A stretch of DNA of 64,000 nt from Pseudomonadota bacterium (GTDB lineage: Bacteria > Pseudomonadota > Gammaproteobacteria > QQUJ01): the NCBI GenBank assembly GCA_008501635.1, contig QQUJ01000007.1, positions 1 through 64,000 on the forward strand, given 5' to 3'. The notes beneath the pieces are model-generated. The model did not search any database. It was given only the letters and a program-made list of their open reading frames with translations, and had not been told where the DNA came from. Positions 35,100 to 43,970 of this stretch are shown here, piece after piece (the first letter of the stretch is position 1; each line of letters begins with the position of its first letter). Made by a program: the position numbers and the translations under genes.

Positions 35100-36638
35100 T
35101 CAACCTGCCGCTGCGCCCGCAGCGCTGGCGGCAACCATTTCACGAAGTATCTGTTTCTGGATCTTGCCCAGCGGATTGCGCGGCAGCGCGTCGACACAGA
35201 TCAGATCGCGCGGATGTTTGAAACGGGCGAGCTTGCCTTCGAAGAAGCTCGCCAGCGCCTCGCGATCCAGCGTGTGGCCGTTCTTCAGCACCACGACCGC
35301 CACCGGGATCTCGCCCCACTTGGCATCGGGCCGACCGACCACGGCGGCCTCGACGATCGCTTCGTGCCCGGCCAGCAGATTTTCCAACTCGGCGGGGTAG
35401 ATGTTCTCGCCGCCGCTGATGATCATCTCTTTCTTGCGGTCATCGACGTAGAGATAACCCTCGGCGTCGAGATGGCCCACGTCGCCGGTGTAATACCAGC
35501 CGTTGCGCAGGCACGCCGCCGTGGCTTCGGGCTGGTTCCAGTAGCCCGTCATCACATTGGGACCGCGAATCAGAATCTCGCCCGAAGCACCGCGCGCCAC
35601 CTCACGGTCCTGCTCGTCGACGATACGCATCTCGCAGTGCAGAGCGGCTTTTCCCGCCGAACCGGGTTTGCGCTGGGCATCGCTGCGCGTCAGGTAGGTG
35701 GCGATGGGCGAGGTTTCGGTGGCGCCATAGACCTGGATCAGCGGCACGCCGCGCGCATGCACCGCGGCGATGAGCGAGGCGGGAACCAGCGTCGATCCGG
35801 TGCTGATCACGCGCAGGCTGGAGAGATCGGTCGTCTGCCATTGCGGTGTGGCCAGGATGGCCACCAGCTGCGCCGGCACCAGGACGGTGAGCGTGATCGC
35901 CTGCTCGGCGATGGCCGCCAGGGTCGCCAGCGGATCGAAAGTGGCTTGCAGTGTGACCGTAGCGCCAGCATGCAGCGCCGGCAGGGTTTGGATATTAAGC
36001 CCGCCGACGTGAAACAGCGGCAAGCTGGTCAGCACCCGATCCTCGCTGGTGAGGTCGTGCATATGGGCGCTGTTGATGGCGGCATGGAGCAGCGCGTTCT
36101 GGCTGAGCAACGCGCCCTTGGGCAAGCCGGTAGTACCTGAGGTGTAGCAGAGCAGCAGCGGTGCATCGTAGCCCGCTTGACTGTCGCGGCCGCGTAGCGC
36201 GACGGCGTCCTCGAGCAGATCGGCATAGCCCAGCCAGCCCTGCGCGGGTTGACCGTAGGTTACCAGTGAGCGGCAGGCGATGCGTCCGCGATTCTCCTCC
36301 ACCCGCGCGACGAACTCCTCGCGCGCGAACAGCACCACCGGTTCGCAGTCGTTGACGATGGCGCGATGCTCGGGTGCCGCCAGCCGCCAGTTGAGGGGTA
36401 GAAAAATCGCGCCGACGCGTGCACAGGCCAGCAGCAGGATCAGCATCTCCGGGCTGTTGTAGCCTACGTAGGCGACGCGATCGCCCGCCCGCACCCGCAG
36501 CCGTTTCTGCAACACGCCGGCCAGGCGCGCCACGGCGACGGCCAGACCGGCGTAGCTGTAGCCACCCTCGCCGTAGCGCAGCGCCATCTTGTCCGGCGTG
36601 AAATCGGCGTGGCGGTCGATCCAGTCGGCAACGTTCAT
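35100..36638 (-). CDS. AMP-forming acyl-CoA synthetase (second ligase)
   Basis: ANL-superfamily acid:CoA ligase of 512 aa. Core motifs are LLCYTSGTTGLPKGALLSQN (A3/P-loop), VYGATETSPIA (A5), GWYYTGDVGHLDAEGYLYVD (A7) and a C-terminal NPLGKIQKQIL with the catalytic lysine (A10). The ATG at 36638 overlaps the stop of the preceding ligase by four bases and has a GGAGG site. Two adjacent ligases in one operon suggest activation of two different acids, for example the starting compound and a later carboxylated or cleaved intermediate. Confidence 0.92.
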   Translation of the reverse strand: MNVADWIDRHADFTPDKMALRYGEGGYSYAGLAVAVARLAGVLQKRLRVRAGDRVAYVGYNSPEMLILLLACARVGAIFLPLNWRLAAPEHRAIVNDCEPVVLFAREEFVARVEENRGRIACRSLVTYGQPAQGWLGYADLLEDAVALRGRDSQAGYDAPLLLCYTSGTTGLPKGALLSQNALLHAAINSAHMHDLTSEDRVLTSLPLFHVGGLNIQTLPALHAGATVTLQATFDPLATLAAIAEQAITLTVLVPAQLVAILATPQWQTTDLSSLRVISTGSTLVPASLIAAVHARGVPLIQVYGATETSPIATYLTRSDAQRKPGSAGKAALHCEMRIVDEQDREVARGASGEILIRGPNVMTGYWNQPEATAACLRNGWYYTGDVGHLDAEGYLYVDDRKKEMIISGGENIYPAELENLLAGHEAIVEAAVVGRPDAKWGEIPVAVVVLKNGHTLDREALASFFEGKLARFKHPRDLICVDALPRNPLGKIQKQILREMVAASAAGAAAG

Positions 36639-38185
36639 ACGCCCGCCTCCGCGCCCGCGATGGCCGTCAGCGCCTTTTTGTCGATCTTGCCCACCGTGGT
36701 GCGCGGCAATGCGTCCACAATTTCGATCAACGCGGGAACCTTGTACTTCACCAGGTTCGCCGTGCAATAGGTGCGCAGCGCCTCGCCGTCCAGCGTGCTG
36801 CCCGGCCGCAGGCCGACATAGGCGCGCAATTGCTCGCCGCGATAGCTGTCGGGCACTCCGACCACCGCCGCCTCCAGCACCTCGTCGTGGGCGCAGAGCA
36901 GCTCTTCGATCTCGCGCGGATAGACGTTGAAGCCACCGACGATCACCATCTCCTTCTTGCGCCCGGCGATGAACAGATAACCCTGCTCATCCAGATAGCC
37001 CAGATCGCCGGTGTGGAGCCAGCCGTCGCGCAGGGTCTCCGCCGTTTCCCTGGGCCGGTTGCGGTAGCCGTGCATGATCTGCGGTCCACGGGCACGGATC
37101 TCGCCAGGCTCCCCCGTGGGCAATACGCGGGTGCCGGTTTCGGTATCGACGATCTGGATCTCGGTGTAGGGCACGGCGATCCCCACGGAGAGCGGCCTGC
37201 GCTCGCCGCGCTCGGGATTGAAGCACAGCACCGGGCCGGACTCGGACTGACCGAAGCCTTCGAGCGTCTTGCAGCCCGTGGCCTGCTCCCAGGCCAGCAG
37301 CGTATCCACCGGCAGGCGCTCGGCGCCCGAATAACAGAGGCGCAGCGCCGAGAAATCGGTGCGCGCAAAATCCTCGTGCTGCATCAGTCCGGTGTAGATG
37401 GTCGGACTGCCGGGAAAGAGCGTGATGCGCCGTTCGGCCAGGGCGCCGAGCACCCAGTCGGGGCGGTAGCGCGGCAGAATCACCAGGGTGCCACGGCAAT
37501 AGCAGGTGAGGTGCAACGCCATGGCCACGGCGTAGACATGGAACATGGGCATGACGCAGAGCAGCCGTTCGCTCTCGGGGCGCGTCGGCAGCAGCGCCTC
37601 GCGCTGGCTGATGTTGAGCGCCATCTGTCCGTGGGTGATGTTCACTCCCTTGGGAATGCCGGTGGTACCGCCGGTGTATTGCAGCGTCGCCAGCTCTTCG
37701 GGATCAGGCGACGGCTGCGGGAGCTCCCGCGCCTCGTCGGCCCAGGCGATCAGGCGCCGTCCGGCAGCGCCGCCGACATGGACCGCGCAGGCAATGCCAG
37801 GTTTGGTCACCAACGGTTGTACCCGTTCGGCGGCCGCCTCATCGTATACCATCACCCGCGGCTCGGCGTCGGCGAGGATTTCACCCAGCTCGCGCGTCGA
37901 GTACATGGGATTGAGGGGCACCACCTGGGCACCCGCGGCATGCGCTGCGAACATCGCCACTGCGATATCGAGCGAGTTACCGAGCACCAGGGCAACCCGC
38001 TCGCCGCGCGCACCGTGCTCGATCAATTCATTGGCAAAACCGGCGACACAGCTCAGATACTGTCCGTAGGTGAGCGCTTCGTTGCCCATCTCCAGCGCGG
38101 GATGGTGCGGTGCGCGTGCGGCTGCATCGGCCAGCATGTGGACTACCGTCGGGAAGATCGGCGGCAGATCCGGGTAGGCGCTCAT
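36635..38185 (-). CDS. AMP-forming acyl-CoA synthetase (first ligase)
   Basis: ANL-superfamily ligase of 516 aa similar to long-chain fatty-acid or 4-coumarate-type CoA ligases. Core motifs are LQYTGGTTGIPKGVNITHGQ (A3), EGFGQSESGPV (A5), GWLHTGDLGYLDEQGYLFIA (A7), GFNVYPREIEELL (A8) and LPRTTVGKIDKKAL with the A10 lysine. The ATG at 38185 overlaps the thiolase stop by one base. It is the second gene of the long catabolic operon and probably activates the entry acid to its CoA thioester. Substrate not determined. Confidence 0.93.
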   Translation of the reverse strand: MSAYPDLPPIFPTVVHMLADAAARAPHHPALEMGNEALTYGQYLSCVAGFANELIEHGARGERVALVLGNSLDIAVAMFAAHAAGAQVVPLNPMYSTRELGEILADAEPRVMVYDEAAAERVQPLVTKPGIACAVHVGGAAGRRLIAWADEARELPQPSPDPEELATLQYTGGTTGIPKGVNITHGQMALNISQREALLPTRPESERLLCVMPMFHVYAVAMALHLTCYCRGTLVILPRYRPDWVLGALAERRITLFPGSPTIYTGLMQHEDFARTDFSALRLCYSGAERLPVDTLLAWEQATGCKTLEGFGQSESGPVLCFNPERGERRPLSVGIAVPYTEIQIVDTETGTRVLPTGEPGEIRARGPQIMHGYRNRPRETAETLRDGWLHTGDLGYLDEQGYLFIAGRKKEMVIVGGFNVYPREIEELLCAHDEVLEAAVVGVPDSYRGEQLRAYVGLRPGSTLDGEALRTYCTANLVKYKVPALIEIVDALPRTTVGKIDKKALTAIAGAEAGV

Positions 38186-39393
38186 CAGCGGGTATCCACC
38201 TGCAGCACCACCGCCATGGCGGTATCGCCCGCGGCGCAGCCCTCGAACAGCCCGTAACCGCCGCCGCGCAGCACCAGTTCCTCGATCAGTTCGATCACCG
38301 CCCGCATCCCGGTCGGCGCCTGGGGGTGGCCCCAGATCAGCGAACTGCCGTAGTTGTTCATGGTCATGGCATCGGCGCCCGTGGCGCGGGCAAAGGCGAT
38401 GTCGTTCACCGCAAAGGGATTGTGCGACTTGATGGCGTCCATGCGGGCGATGGGCAGATCGGCCATCGCCAGGGCGTTCTTTGCGGCAGGGATGGTGGCC
38501 TCGGGCATGTAGGCCAATTCGGCGCGCGCCTGACCGAAACCGAGCAGGCGGATGACGATGGCGGGATCGCGGCTCAGCGCCCGCGCCTGCTCCGGAGCCG
38601 CAAGAACGATGGCCGCGCTGCCGTCGGCCGGGTGAGTCTGTCCGCCGAAGGTGACGGTCCCGCCGTTCACCACGGGACGCAGCTTCGCCAGCCCCTCGGC
38701 GGTTGAGAGCGTGACGCCCTCGTCCCCTGTCAACTGCCCGACCGTTTTGCGGAAACTGCTGTTGGGCACGGCAAAGGGCAGCGTCATGAAGCGTTTCAGG
38801 AAGGCCCCATCATCGGCCAGGGCCATGCGGTACTGCTCGGTGCGCCGCAGCACCACGTCGTGCTGCTCGGCGGCGGTGATTCCGTGTTTTGCGGCGACGT
38901 TCTCCGCGGTCTGGATCATGGCGTGGTTGCCGAGCGGATCGCAGGAGAAATTGTCCATCACCCAGTTCTCGTGATCGCCGGTGCCGCCGGGACCCAGGGG
39001 ATTGGGGTAGTAGAGGTGCGGACCGTTGGAGGTGCGATCGCAGGTCACCGCCAGCGCCGCGGTCGCCAGACCGGTCTCGATCTCCTGGGTCGCGGCCAGC
39101 AGGCAGCGCGCTCCCGTGGCGCAGGCCTGGGCGATGGTCGGCCCGCCGACCTGGAGTGCCCCCGCCATCCCCATCAGCCAGGGCAGACCGTAAAAACTGT
39201 GCTTTTGCGGCACGCTGGTGCCCAGCACTCCGTAGTCGAAGATCGAACCGGGGATATCGCGCCGTTGCAATTCGTCGCGCACGACTTCGGCGGCAAACCG
39301 CACGCTGTGCAGCGTCGCGAAGCTTCCCTGCCATCGTGCAAAGGGCGTACTCCAGTACGCGCCGTAGGGAATCTCAGCCTTGAATGCGCTCAC
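38185..39393 (-). CDS. Thiolase-family protein
   Basis: Thiolase-like protein of 402 aa read from a GTG at 39393 with an AGGAGA site upstream. A longer reading to 39534 would cover the promoter side and has atypical composition. The active cysteine is in TIAQACATGARCLLAATQEI (Cys91). The second-half signatures are HNPFAVNDIAFARATGADAM with a family His and WGHPQAPTGMRAVIELIEEL. The C-terminal cysteine loop is altered (FEGCAAGDTAMAVV rather than C-G-G-G). It is the first gene behind the TetR-type palindromes and may perform the final thiolytic cleavage. Confidence 0.87.
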   Translation of the reverse strand: MSAFKAEIPYGAYWSTPFARWQGSFATLHSVRFAAEVVRDELQRRDIPGSIFDYGVLGTSVPQKHSFYGLPWLMGMAGALQVGGPTIAQACATGARCLLAATQEIETGLATAALAVTCDRTSNGPHLYYPNPLGPGGTGDHENWVMDNFSCDPLGNHAMIQTAENVAAKHGITAAEQHDVVLRRTEQYRMALADDGAFLKRFMTLPFAVPNSSFRKTVGQLTGDEGVTLSTAEGLAKLRPVVNGGTVTFGGQTHPADGSAAIVLAAPEQARALSRDPAIVIRLLGFGQARAELAYMPEATIPAAKNALAMADLPIARMDAIKSHNPFAVNDIAFARATGADAMTMNNYGSSLIWGHPQAPTGMRAVIELIEELVLRGGGYGLFEGCAAGDTAMAVVLQVDTR

Positions 39394-39610
39394 CCTGTCT
39401 CCTCCCGTGCCGGATTGGTCTGGTTGTCGGGGTCGGGTCGGGCGAGGGCACTCGCACTGGGCGCGCCGGGCCGATGGTCCGCCACGATCAGAGCGTGTAA
39501 TCTCCTCTCCTCCTCGATCCCCGACGCCGCACACTCGTTCTTAGAACCATTTTAGACTGCGGCACCGCTCTTGAAACGCTAACAAAATCCAGGATCGCTG
39601 TAAATGTCGT

Positions 39611-39628
39611 TTTTACAGACCTGTAAAA
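39611..39628. promoter_or_regulatory. Palindromic operator candidate 1
   Basis: TTTTACAGACCTGTAAAA is a perfect palindrome with 8-bp arms and a 2-bp centre in the divergent region between the thiolase and TetR genes. It shares TTTAC/GTAAA half-sites with three further sites at 39675, 47277 and 47364. Size and symmetry fit a TetR dimer site. Confidence 0.75.
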
Positions 39629-39635
39629 TAATCTA

Positions 39636-39664
39636 TTGCTTAATAAAGGGTGAATCAGTACATT
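39636..39664 (+). promoter_or_regulatory. Sigma-70-like promoter for the TetR gene
   Basis: TTGCTT at 39636-39641 and TACATT at 39659-39664 are separated by 17 bases. The pair lies between operator candidates 1 and 2 and about 60 bases upstream of the TetR ATG, fitting autorepression. A promoter for the divergent thiolase operon must also lie in this AT-rich 330-bp region, but I could not fix its boxes. Confidence 0.5.
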
Positions 39665-39673
39665 AGAAATCGT

Positions 39674-39693
39674 ATTTTACAACCAGTAAATCC
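39674..39693. promoter_or_regulatory. Palindromic operator candidate 2
   Basis: ATTTTACAACCAGTAAATCC lies 30 bases upstream of the TetR start. It equals the site at 47363-47382 at 16 of 20 positions, with all four differences in the central tetranucleotide. That is the pattern expected when only the half-sites are contacted by a dimeric repressor. Confidence 0.75.
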
Positions 39694-39723
39694 TTCTCAC
39701 AGCTAAGGGACGGGAAGCGGAGC

Positions 39724-40317
39724 ATGTCACGACGGGTACAGATTCTGCGCCGGGCCGCCGAGATATTCGAGCGCAAGGGCGTTGCCCAGACCTCCATCGA
39801 AGACATCGCCAACGAAGTCGGCATCAAACGTGAGGGGATCTACTATTACTTCAAAAGCCGCGAGGACATCCTGCTCGAACTGATCCTGCCACAGAGCAAT
39901 ATCCTGTTGCGCAACCTGCGCAATATCATGGCCGCGCAAGGCGACCATCTGGGCAAGCTTCATGCGGCCATGGAGATGCACCTCAGCAGCTACAGTCCCG
40001 GGTATCTGGAGACCACCGTCATGCTGCGCGAGAACCACATCTTCAAGGACCAGAAGAAACTCGACGCGCTGCGCAAGGTGTGGCGCGAGTATACCGACCT
40101 CTGGGTCCAGCTGGTCGCGGAAGGCCAGGCGGCGGGTGAGTTCCAGGCCGATCTCGATCCTAAAATGGCCTCCTATGGCATTCTCGGCATGTGCAACTGG
40201 ATGTCACGCTGGTACACGCCCGGCAAGGGGATGTCGATCGCGCAGATCACCGAAGATTTTTTCAGGCTGTGCGCCTTCGGCATCGCGGCTCCCGCTGCGC
40301 GGCCCGGGCCCACCTAG
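39724..40317 (+). CDS. TetR-family transcriptional regulator
   Basis: Regulator of 197 aa with an N-terminal TetR helix-turn-helix (residues about 5-50: RRAAEIFERKGVAQTSIEDI, then GIKREGIYYYFKSREDILLE) and a C-terminal ligand-binding domain of the type seen in fatty-acid and acyl-CoA-responsive members. It is transcribed divergently from the thiolase operon and heads a run with the XdhC and MoCF/MobA genes. Matching palindromes at its own promoter and before the ligase at 47559 suggest that it represses the whole island until an acyl-CoA intermediate binds. The ligand is inferred from context only. Confidence 0.92.
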   Translation: MSRRVQILRRAAEIFERKGVAQTSIEDIANEVGIKREGIYYYFKSREDILLELILPQSNILLRNLRNIMAAQGDHLGKLHAAMEMHLSSYSPGYLETTVMLRENHIFKDQKKLDALRKVWREYTDLWVQLVAEGQAAGEFQADLDPKMASYGILGMCNWMSRWYTPGKGMSIAQITEDFFRLCAFGIAAPAARPGPT

Positions 40318-40329
40318 GCACGCGCTGCG

Positions 40330-40653
40330 ATGCACCCCGGCGATCAGGAGTTGATGGAACAGGCCGCGCAGTGGCTCGACGCCGGCCTCGGCGTCGCCCT
40401 GGCGACCGTGGTCCAAACCTGGGGCTCGTCGCCGCGACCGGTGGGCAGCCATCTGCTGGTCAACGACAGAGGCGAATTTTCCGGTTCCGTTTCCGGCGGC
40501 TGTGTCGAGACCACGGTGGTTCAGGAAGCGCAGACGGTGATTCGCGATGGCACGCCACAGATGCTGGATTTTGGCGTCACCAACGAACGCGCCTGGGAAG
40601 TCGGACTCTCCTGCGGCGGGACCATTCAGGTCTACGTGGAGCCTCTGCGGTGA
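40330..40653 (+). CDS. XdhC/CoxI-type molybdenum hydroxylase maturation protein, N-terminal module
   Basis: Small protein of 107 aa equal to the N-terminal XdhC_CoxI domain. Visible signatures are GLGVALATVVQTWGSSPRPV, SVSGGCVETTVVQEA and DFGVTNERAWEVGLSCGG with the conserved cysteines. XdhC proteins bind the molybdenum cofactor, help its sulfuration and insert it into xanthine-dehydrogenase-family enzymes. Here the usual single protein is split, with the Rossmann part encoded by the next gene, which overlaps by four bases. The client is probably the hydroxylase at 24051-27707. Confidence 0.9.
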   Translation: MHPGDQELMEQAAQWLDAGLGVALATVVQTWGSSPRPVGSHLLVNDRGEFSGSVSGGCVETTVVQEAQTVIRDGTPQMLDFGVTNERAWEVGLSCGGTIQVYVEPLR

Positions 40654-41342
40654 AACGTCTCCTGCTCGACCAGCTGCGTGCATTCCAACAGGCGCATCGT
40701 TCGCTGGCCCTGGTCACCCGTCTCGCCGACGGCGCGCAAGCGCTGGTCTGCTGCAACGAAAGCCGGGGCGATCTGGAACTCAACCTCGAGCAGCTCAAGC
40801 AAGTGCGCCAGCTGTTGCTCAACAACCGCAGCGCATCGCTGGCCGGGGAAGGGCTGTTCGTGCGCAGCTACTCACCTCCGTTGCGGCTGATCATCGTCGG
40901 CGCGGTGCACATCAGCCAGCTCCTCGCACCCATGGCGGCGTTGGCGGGATTCGATGTCGTGGTGGTCGATCCCCGTCAGGCCTTCGCCGATGCGCAGCGG
41001 TTCCCGGGCACCGAACTGCGCGCACAATGGCCGGAGCAGGCCTTCACCGAGCTGCATCCCGACGAGCGCACCGCGGTGGTGACCTTCACTCACGATCCCA
41101 AGATCGACGATCCCGCGCTGTGCGCGGCGCTGCAGAGCCCCGCCTTCTACGTCGGCGCACTCGGCAGTCGCCGCACCCACGCAGCACGCCTGGAGCGGCT
41201 GAGGGAACAGGTGCCGGGCGCCGATTTGACGCGCATCCACGCGCCCATTGGCTTGAATCTGGGCGGCCGCGAACCGGGGGAGATCGCAGTCGCTGCCCTG
41301 GCGCAGATCGTCGAGCAGCGCAACCGCGAGGTGATGCCATGA
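40650..41342 (+). CDS. XdhC-type maturation protein, Rossmann module
   Basis: Protein of 230 aa read from a GTG at 40650 that overlaps the previous stop. The C-terminal XdhC Rossmann domain is recognised by LRLIIVGAVHISQLLAPMAA, VVTFTHDPKIDDPALCAALQ, FYVGALGSRRTHAARLERLR and the terminal HAPIGLNLGGREPGEIAVAA. The first about 80 residues are less conserved and may contact the small XdhC partner. It works with the preceding protein in cofactor insertion. The next gene overlaps by four bases. Confidence 0.9.
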   Translation: MKRLLLDQLRAFQQAHRSLALVTRLADGAQALVCCNESRGDLELNLEQLKQVRQLLLNNRSASLAGEGLFVRSYSPPLRLIIVGAVHISQLLAPMAALAGFDVVVVDPRQAFADAQRFPGTELRAQWPEQAFTELHPDERTAVVTFTHDPKIDDPALCAALQSPAFYVGALGSRRTHAARLERLREQVPGADLTRIHAPIGLNLGGREPGEIAVAALAQIVEQRNREVMP

Positions 41343-42952
41343 TCTTCGGCGAGTTTCCGCTGCATGACGCTGAAGGCGTGCTGCTCGCTCATAGCCTGCG
41401 GTTGCCCGAGCGCACGCTGCGCAAGGGACGGCGCCTGGGAGCGCCCGAAATCGAAGCCTTGCGAGCGGCCAACCGCGAGTCTGTGTACGGCTGTCGTCTG
41501 GATGTCGAGGACGTGGACGAGAATCAGGCGGCCGCCCAGGTAGCGGCCGTATTGCAGGGCGACGGGACCCACGCCGCACGACCCGGCGCCGGCCACTGCA
41601 ACCTGGTGGCCGATGTCGCCGGTCTGGTGCGACTCGATCCCCACCGTATCGAAGCACTCAATCTGCTCGACGAGGACCTGCTGGTCGCCACTGCGGCGCC
41701 CTGGCAGCGGGTCGCGCCCGGGGACCTGGTGACACGCGTAAAAATCGCCTCTTTCGCCATTCCCGGCCAGCGCCTGGAACATTGCCTTGACGCCATCGAC
41801 GCCAGCGCAACCCGCATCGCGGTTGCACCGTTCCGGCAACTGCGGGTCGCGCTGATCCTGACCCGGCTTGGCGCAGGCGACGAAAAACGAACCAGCGAGC
41901 TCCGTGACGGCATGCAGCGGCGGTTGGTACAACTGGGTAACGGTATCGACCTGGAGATCACCTGCGGGCACCAGCCCCAGGCGGTGGCCGCGGCGATCGC
42001 CCGGGCACGCGGCGCGGGGTGCGAACTGATCATCATCGGCGCCGCCTCGGCCACCGTGGATCGCGCTGACATGATCCCCGCAGGCATCCGCCTTAGCGGT
42101 GGCCGCATCGAGCGCTTCGGCTTCCCCCTGGAACCGGGCAGCATGCTGGTGCTGGCCCGGCAGGACGACACCCCCATCCTGGTACTGCCCGGCTGCGCCC
42201 GTTCACCCAAACCCAACGGGCTCGACGGGCTGCTGGCGCGCATCGTCGCGGGCCACCCCCCCAGCGACACCGAGATGGCCCGATGGGGCTGCGGAGGACT
42301 GTTGCCCGGGCAGCGCGCCAAGCCGGAGGGTGACGCAAAATCCAACGAACGGGCGAAGTCAGAGCAGCCCCGAATCGCGGCTATCGTGCTGGCCGCGGGC
42401 CGCTCGCAGCGCATGGGGGATGACAACAAGCTGCTGCGGCCGGTAGCGGGAACTCCGATGGTCCGCCATGCCGTCAATGCCGCGTTGGGCGTTCCCCTGG
42501 CCGGTGTGGTGGTGGTGACGGGACACCAGCACGAACAGATCGCCGCCACTCTCAGCGCTCACGACATCACGCTGGCGCACAACCCCGACTACGCCAGTGG
42601 TCTCTCCTCCTCGCTGCGCGCCGGCCTGGCCGCGCTCCCCGCCGGCATCGACGGCGTCGTCGTCCTGCTCGGCGATATGCCGCTGGTCACCGCCGCGCAT
42701 CTGGCGCGCATCCTCGATGCCTTCGCACCCGATGCGGGGCGCAGCATTATCGTGCCCACGTTCGAGGGGACGCGCGGCAATCCGGTGCTCTGGTCGCGGC
42801 GGTTCTTCCCCGAAATGATGGCACTGGAGGGCGATGTGGGTGCGCGCCGGCTGATGCGCCAGTATCCCGATCTGGTCTTTGATCTGGCGATGGACGATGC
42901 GGCAGTGCTGACCGATATCGACACACCCGGGACCCTCGCCGACTTGAAGTAA
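41339..42952 (+). CDS. Molybdopterin-binding/MobA-like nucleotidyltransferase fusion
   Basis: A 537-residue fusion. The N-terminal about 340 residues contain a MoCF (MoaB/MoeA-like) molybdopterin-binding domain (CELIIIGAASATVDRADMIP; PGSMLVLARQDDTPILVLPG). The C-terminal about 190 residues form a MobA/MocA-type nucleotidyltransferase starting IAAIVLAAGRSQRMGDDNKL and including GVVVLLGDMPLVTAAHLARI. MocA-type enzymes make the cytosine dinucleotide form of the cofactor used by this hydroxylase family. It ends the TetR-XdhC run and converges with meaB, 7 bases apart. It probably supplies the hydroxylase encoded in the same island. Confidence 0.9.
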   Translation: MIFGEFPLHDAEGVLLAHSLRLPERTLRKGRRLGAPEIEALRAANRESVYGCRLDVEDVDENQAAAQVAAVLQGDGTHAARPGAGHCNLVADVAGLVRLDPHRIEALNLLDEDLLVATAAPWQRVAPGDLVTRVKIASFAIPGQRLEHCLDAIDASATRIAVAPFRQLRVALILTRLGAGDEKRTSELRDGMQRRLVQLGNGIDLEITCGHQPQAVAAAIARARGAGCELIIIGAASATVDRADMIPAGIRLSGGRIERFGFPLEPGSMLVLARQDDTPILVLPGCARSPKPNGLDGLLARIVAGHPPSDTEMARWGCGGLLPGQRAKPEGDAKSNERAKSEQPRIAAIVLAAGRSQRMGDDNKLLRPVAGTPMVRHAVNAALGVPLAGVVVVTGHQHEQIAATLSAHDITLAHNPDYASGLSSSLRAGLAALPAGIDGVVVLLGDMPLVTAAHLARILDAFAPDAGRSIIVPTFEGTRGNPVLWSRRFFPEMMALEGDVGARRLMRQYPDLVFDLAMDDAAVLTDIDTPGTLADLK

Positions 42953-42959
42953 CCCCTGT

Positions 42960-43910
42960 TCAGTCTTGCGTTCGGCGTTGATCGATCAATTGATCGAGCG
43001 CTTCCGGTACGGTTGTCTCACCGGCGCGAATCGCATCGCAGAGACGATCGAGATGATCACTCTCCCCAATATTCCATTCGGCCAGCAAACGCTGCGCCAA
43101 CGCCTCGGCCAACAGGCGCCGCAGATGCCGGCGGCGTTTCAGCAGCCGGTGTTCAGGCGTTGCGGTTGCCGCGACCTTCAACATCGCATCCACGCACGGC
43201 GCGAGCCCGGACCCGTTCAACACATCGGTGAGCAGCACCGGCAGTTCGCGACCGCTGCCGTGCAGCGTCAGCGCAAGCCGCTCGGCGTAGCTGGACGCAC
43301 CGGGCAGATCGGCCTTGTTGACCAGCACCAGATCGACCACCTCCAGCACCCCGGCCTTCTGTGCCTGAACCTCGTCGCCCAGACCGGGGGCGCAGATCAG
43401 AACGTTGACATCCGCCACCTCGACGATGGCGGTTTCCGATTGTCCGACGCCGACGGTCTCAATGATGATCACATCGCGTCCGGCGGCATCCATCACATCC
43501 ACGGCCTGGCTCACCACCGGCGCGAGCCCGCCGAGGCTGCCGCGTGAAGCGACGGAGCGCACGAACACACCGGGATCGGCACCGATATGGTCGGTCATGC
43601 GCAGACGGTCGCCCAGCAGCGCGCCGCCACTGCGTTGACTGGAGGGATCGACGGCGATCACGCCGACGCTGAGTTCACGCCGCCGCAACTCGGCGACCAG
43701 TGCGCCGGTCAAGGTCGATTTACCCACTCCCGGCGCCCCCGTCAGTCCAATCACCCGGGCGTTGCCGAGATGCGGTTGGATCGCCGCCAGCAACTCGCCG
43801 GCCCAGGTGACGTTTCTTTCCAGCGCGGAAATCGCGCGCGCGAGAACATCGACGCGTCCTGCACAAAGCTGCGTCACCAGCGTTTTCATGTCGGGGTTTT
43901 GTGAGCTCAC
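42960..43910 (-). CDS. meaB: MeaB-type GTPase chaperone of B12-dependent mutase
   Basis: G3E-family GTPase of 316 aa (MeaB/ArgK). The P-loop is VIGLTGAPGVGKSTLTGALV (about residues 53-72), followed by VGVIAVDPSSQRSGGALLGD, the switch segment IIIETVGVGQSETAIVEVAD and the base-specificity motif LVLVNKADLPGA. MeaB proteins protect and reload adenosylcobalamin in methylmalonyl-CoA-type mutases. The mutase in this window is encoded at 27960-29956, about 13 kb away, so both belong to the same island. It is transcribed in the same direction as the TRAP genes upstream, 60 bases apart. Confidence 0.93.
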   Translation of the reverse strand: MSSQNPDMKTLVTQLCAGRVDVLARAISALERNVTWAGELLAAIQPHLGNARVIGLTGAPGVGKSTLTGALVAELRRRELSVGVIAVDPSSQRSGGALLGDRLRMTDHIGADPGVFVRSVASRGSLGGLAPVVSQAVDVMDAAGRDVIIIETVGVGQSETAIVEVADVNVLICAPGLGDEVQAQKAGVLEVVDLVLVNKADLPGASSYAERLALTLHGSGRELPVLLTDVLNGSGLAPCVDAMLKVAATATPEHRLLKRRRHLRRLLAEALAQRLLAEWNIGESDHLDRLCDAIRAGETTVPEALDQLIDQRRTQD

Positions 43911-43970
43911 AGCCGGCCGAACCCCGGGTGATGCACGTGCAGGCTGGCGCGGCTGTGGTTCACAGGGGCG

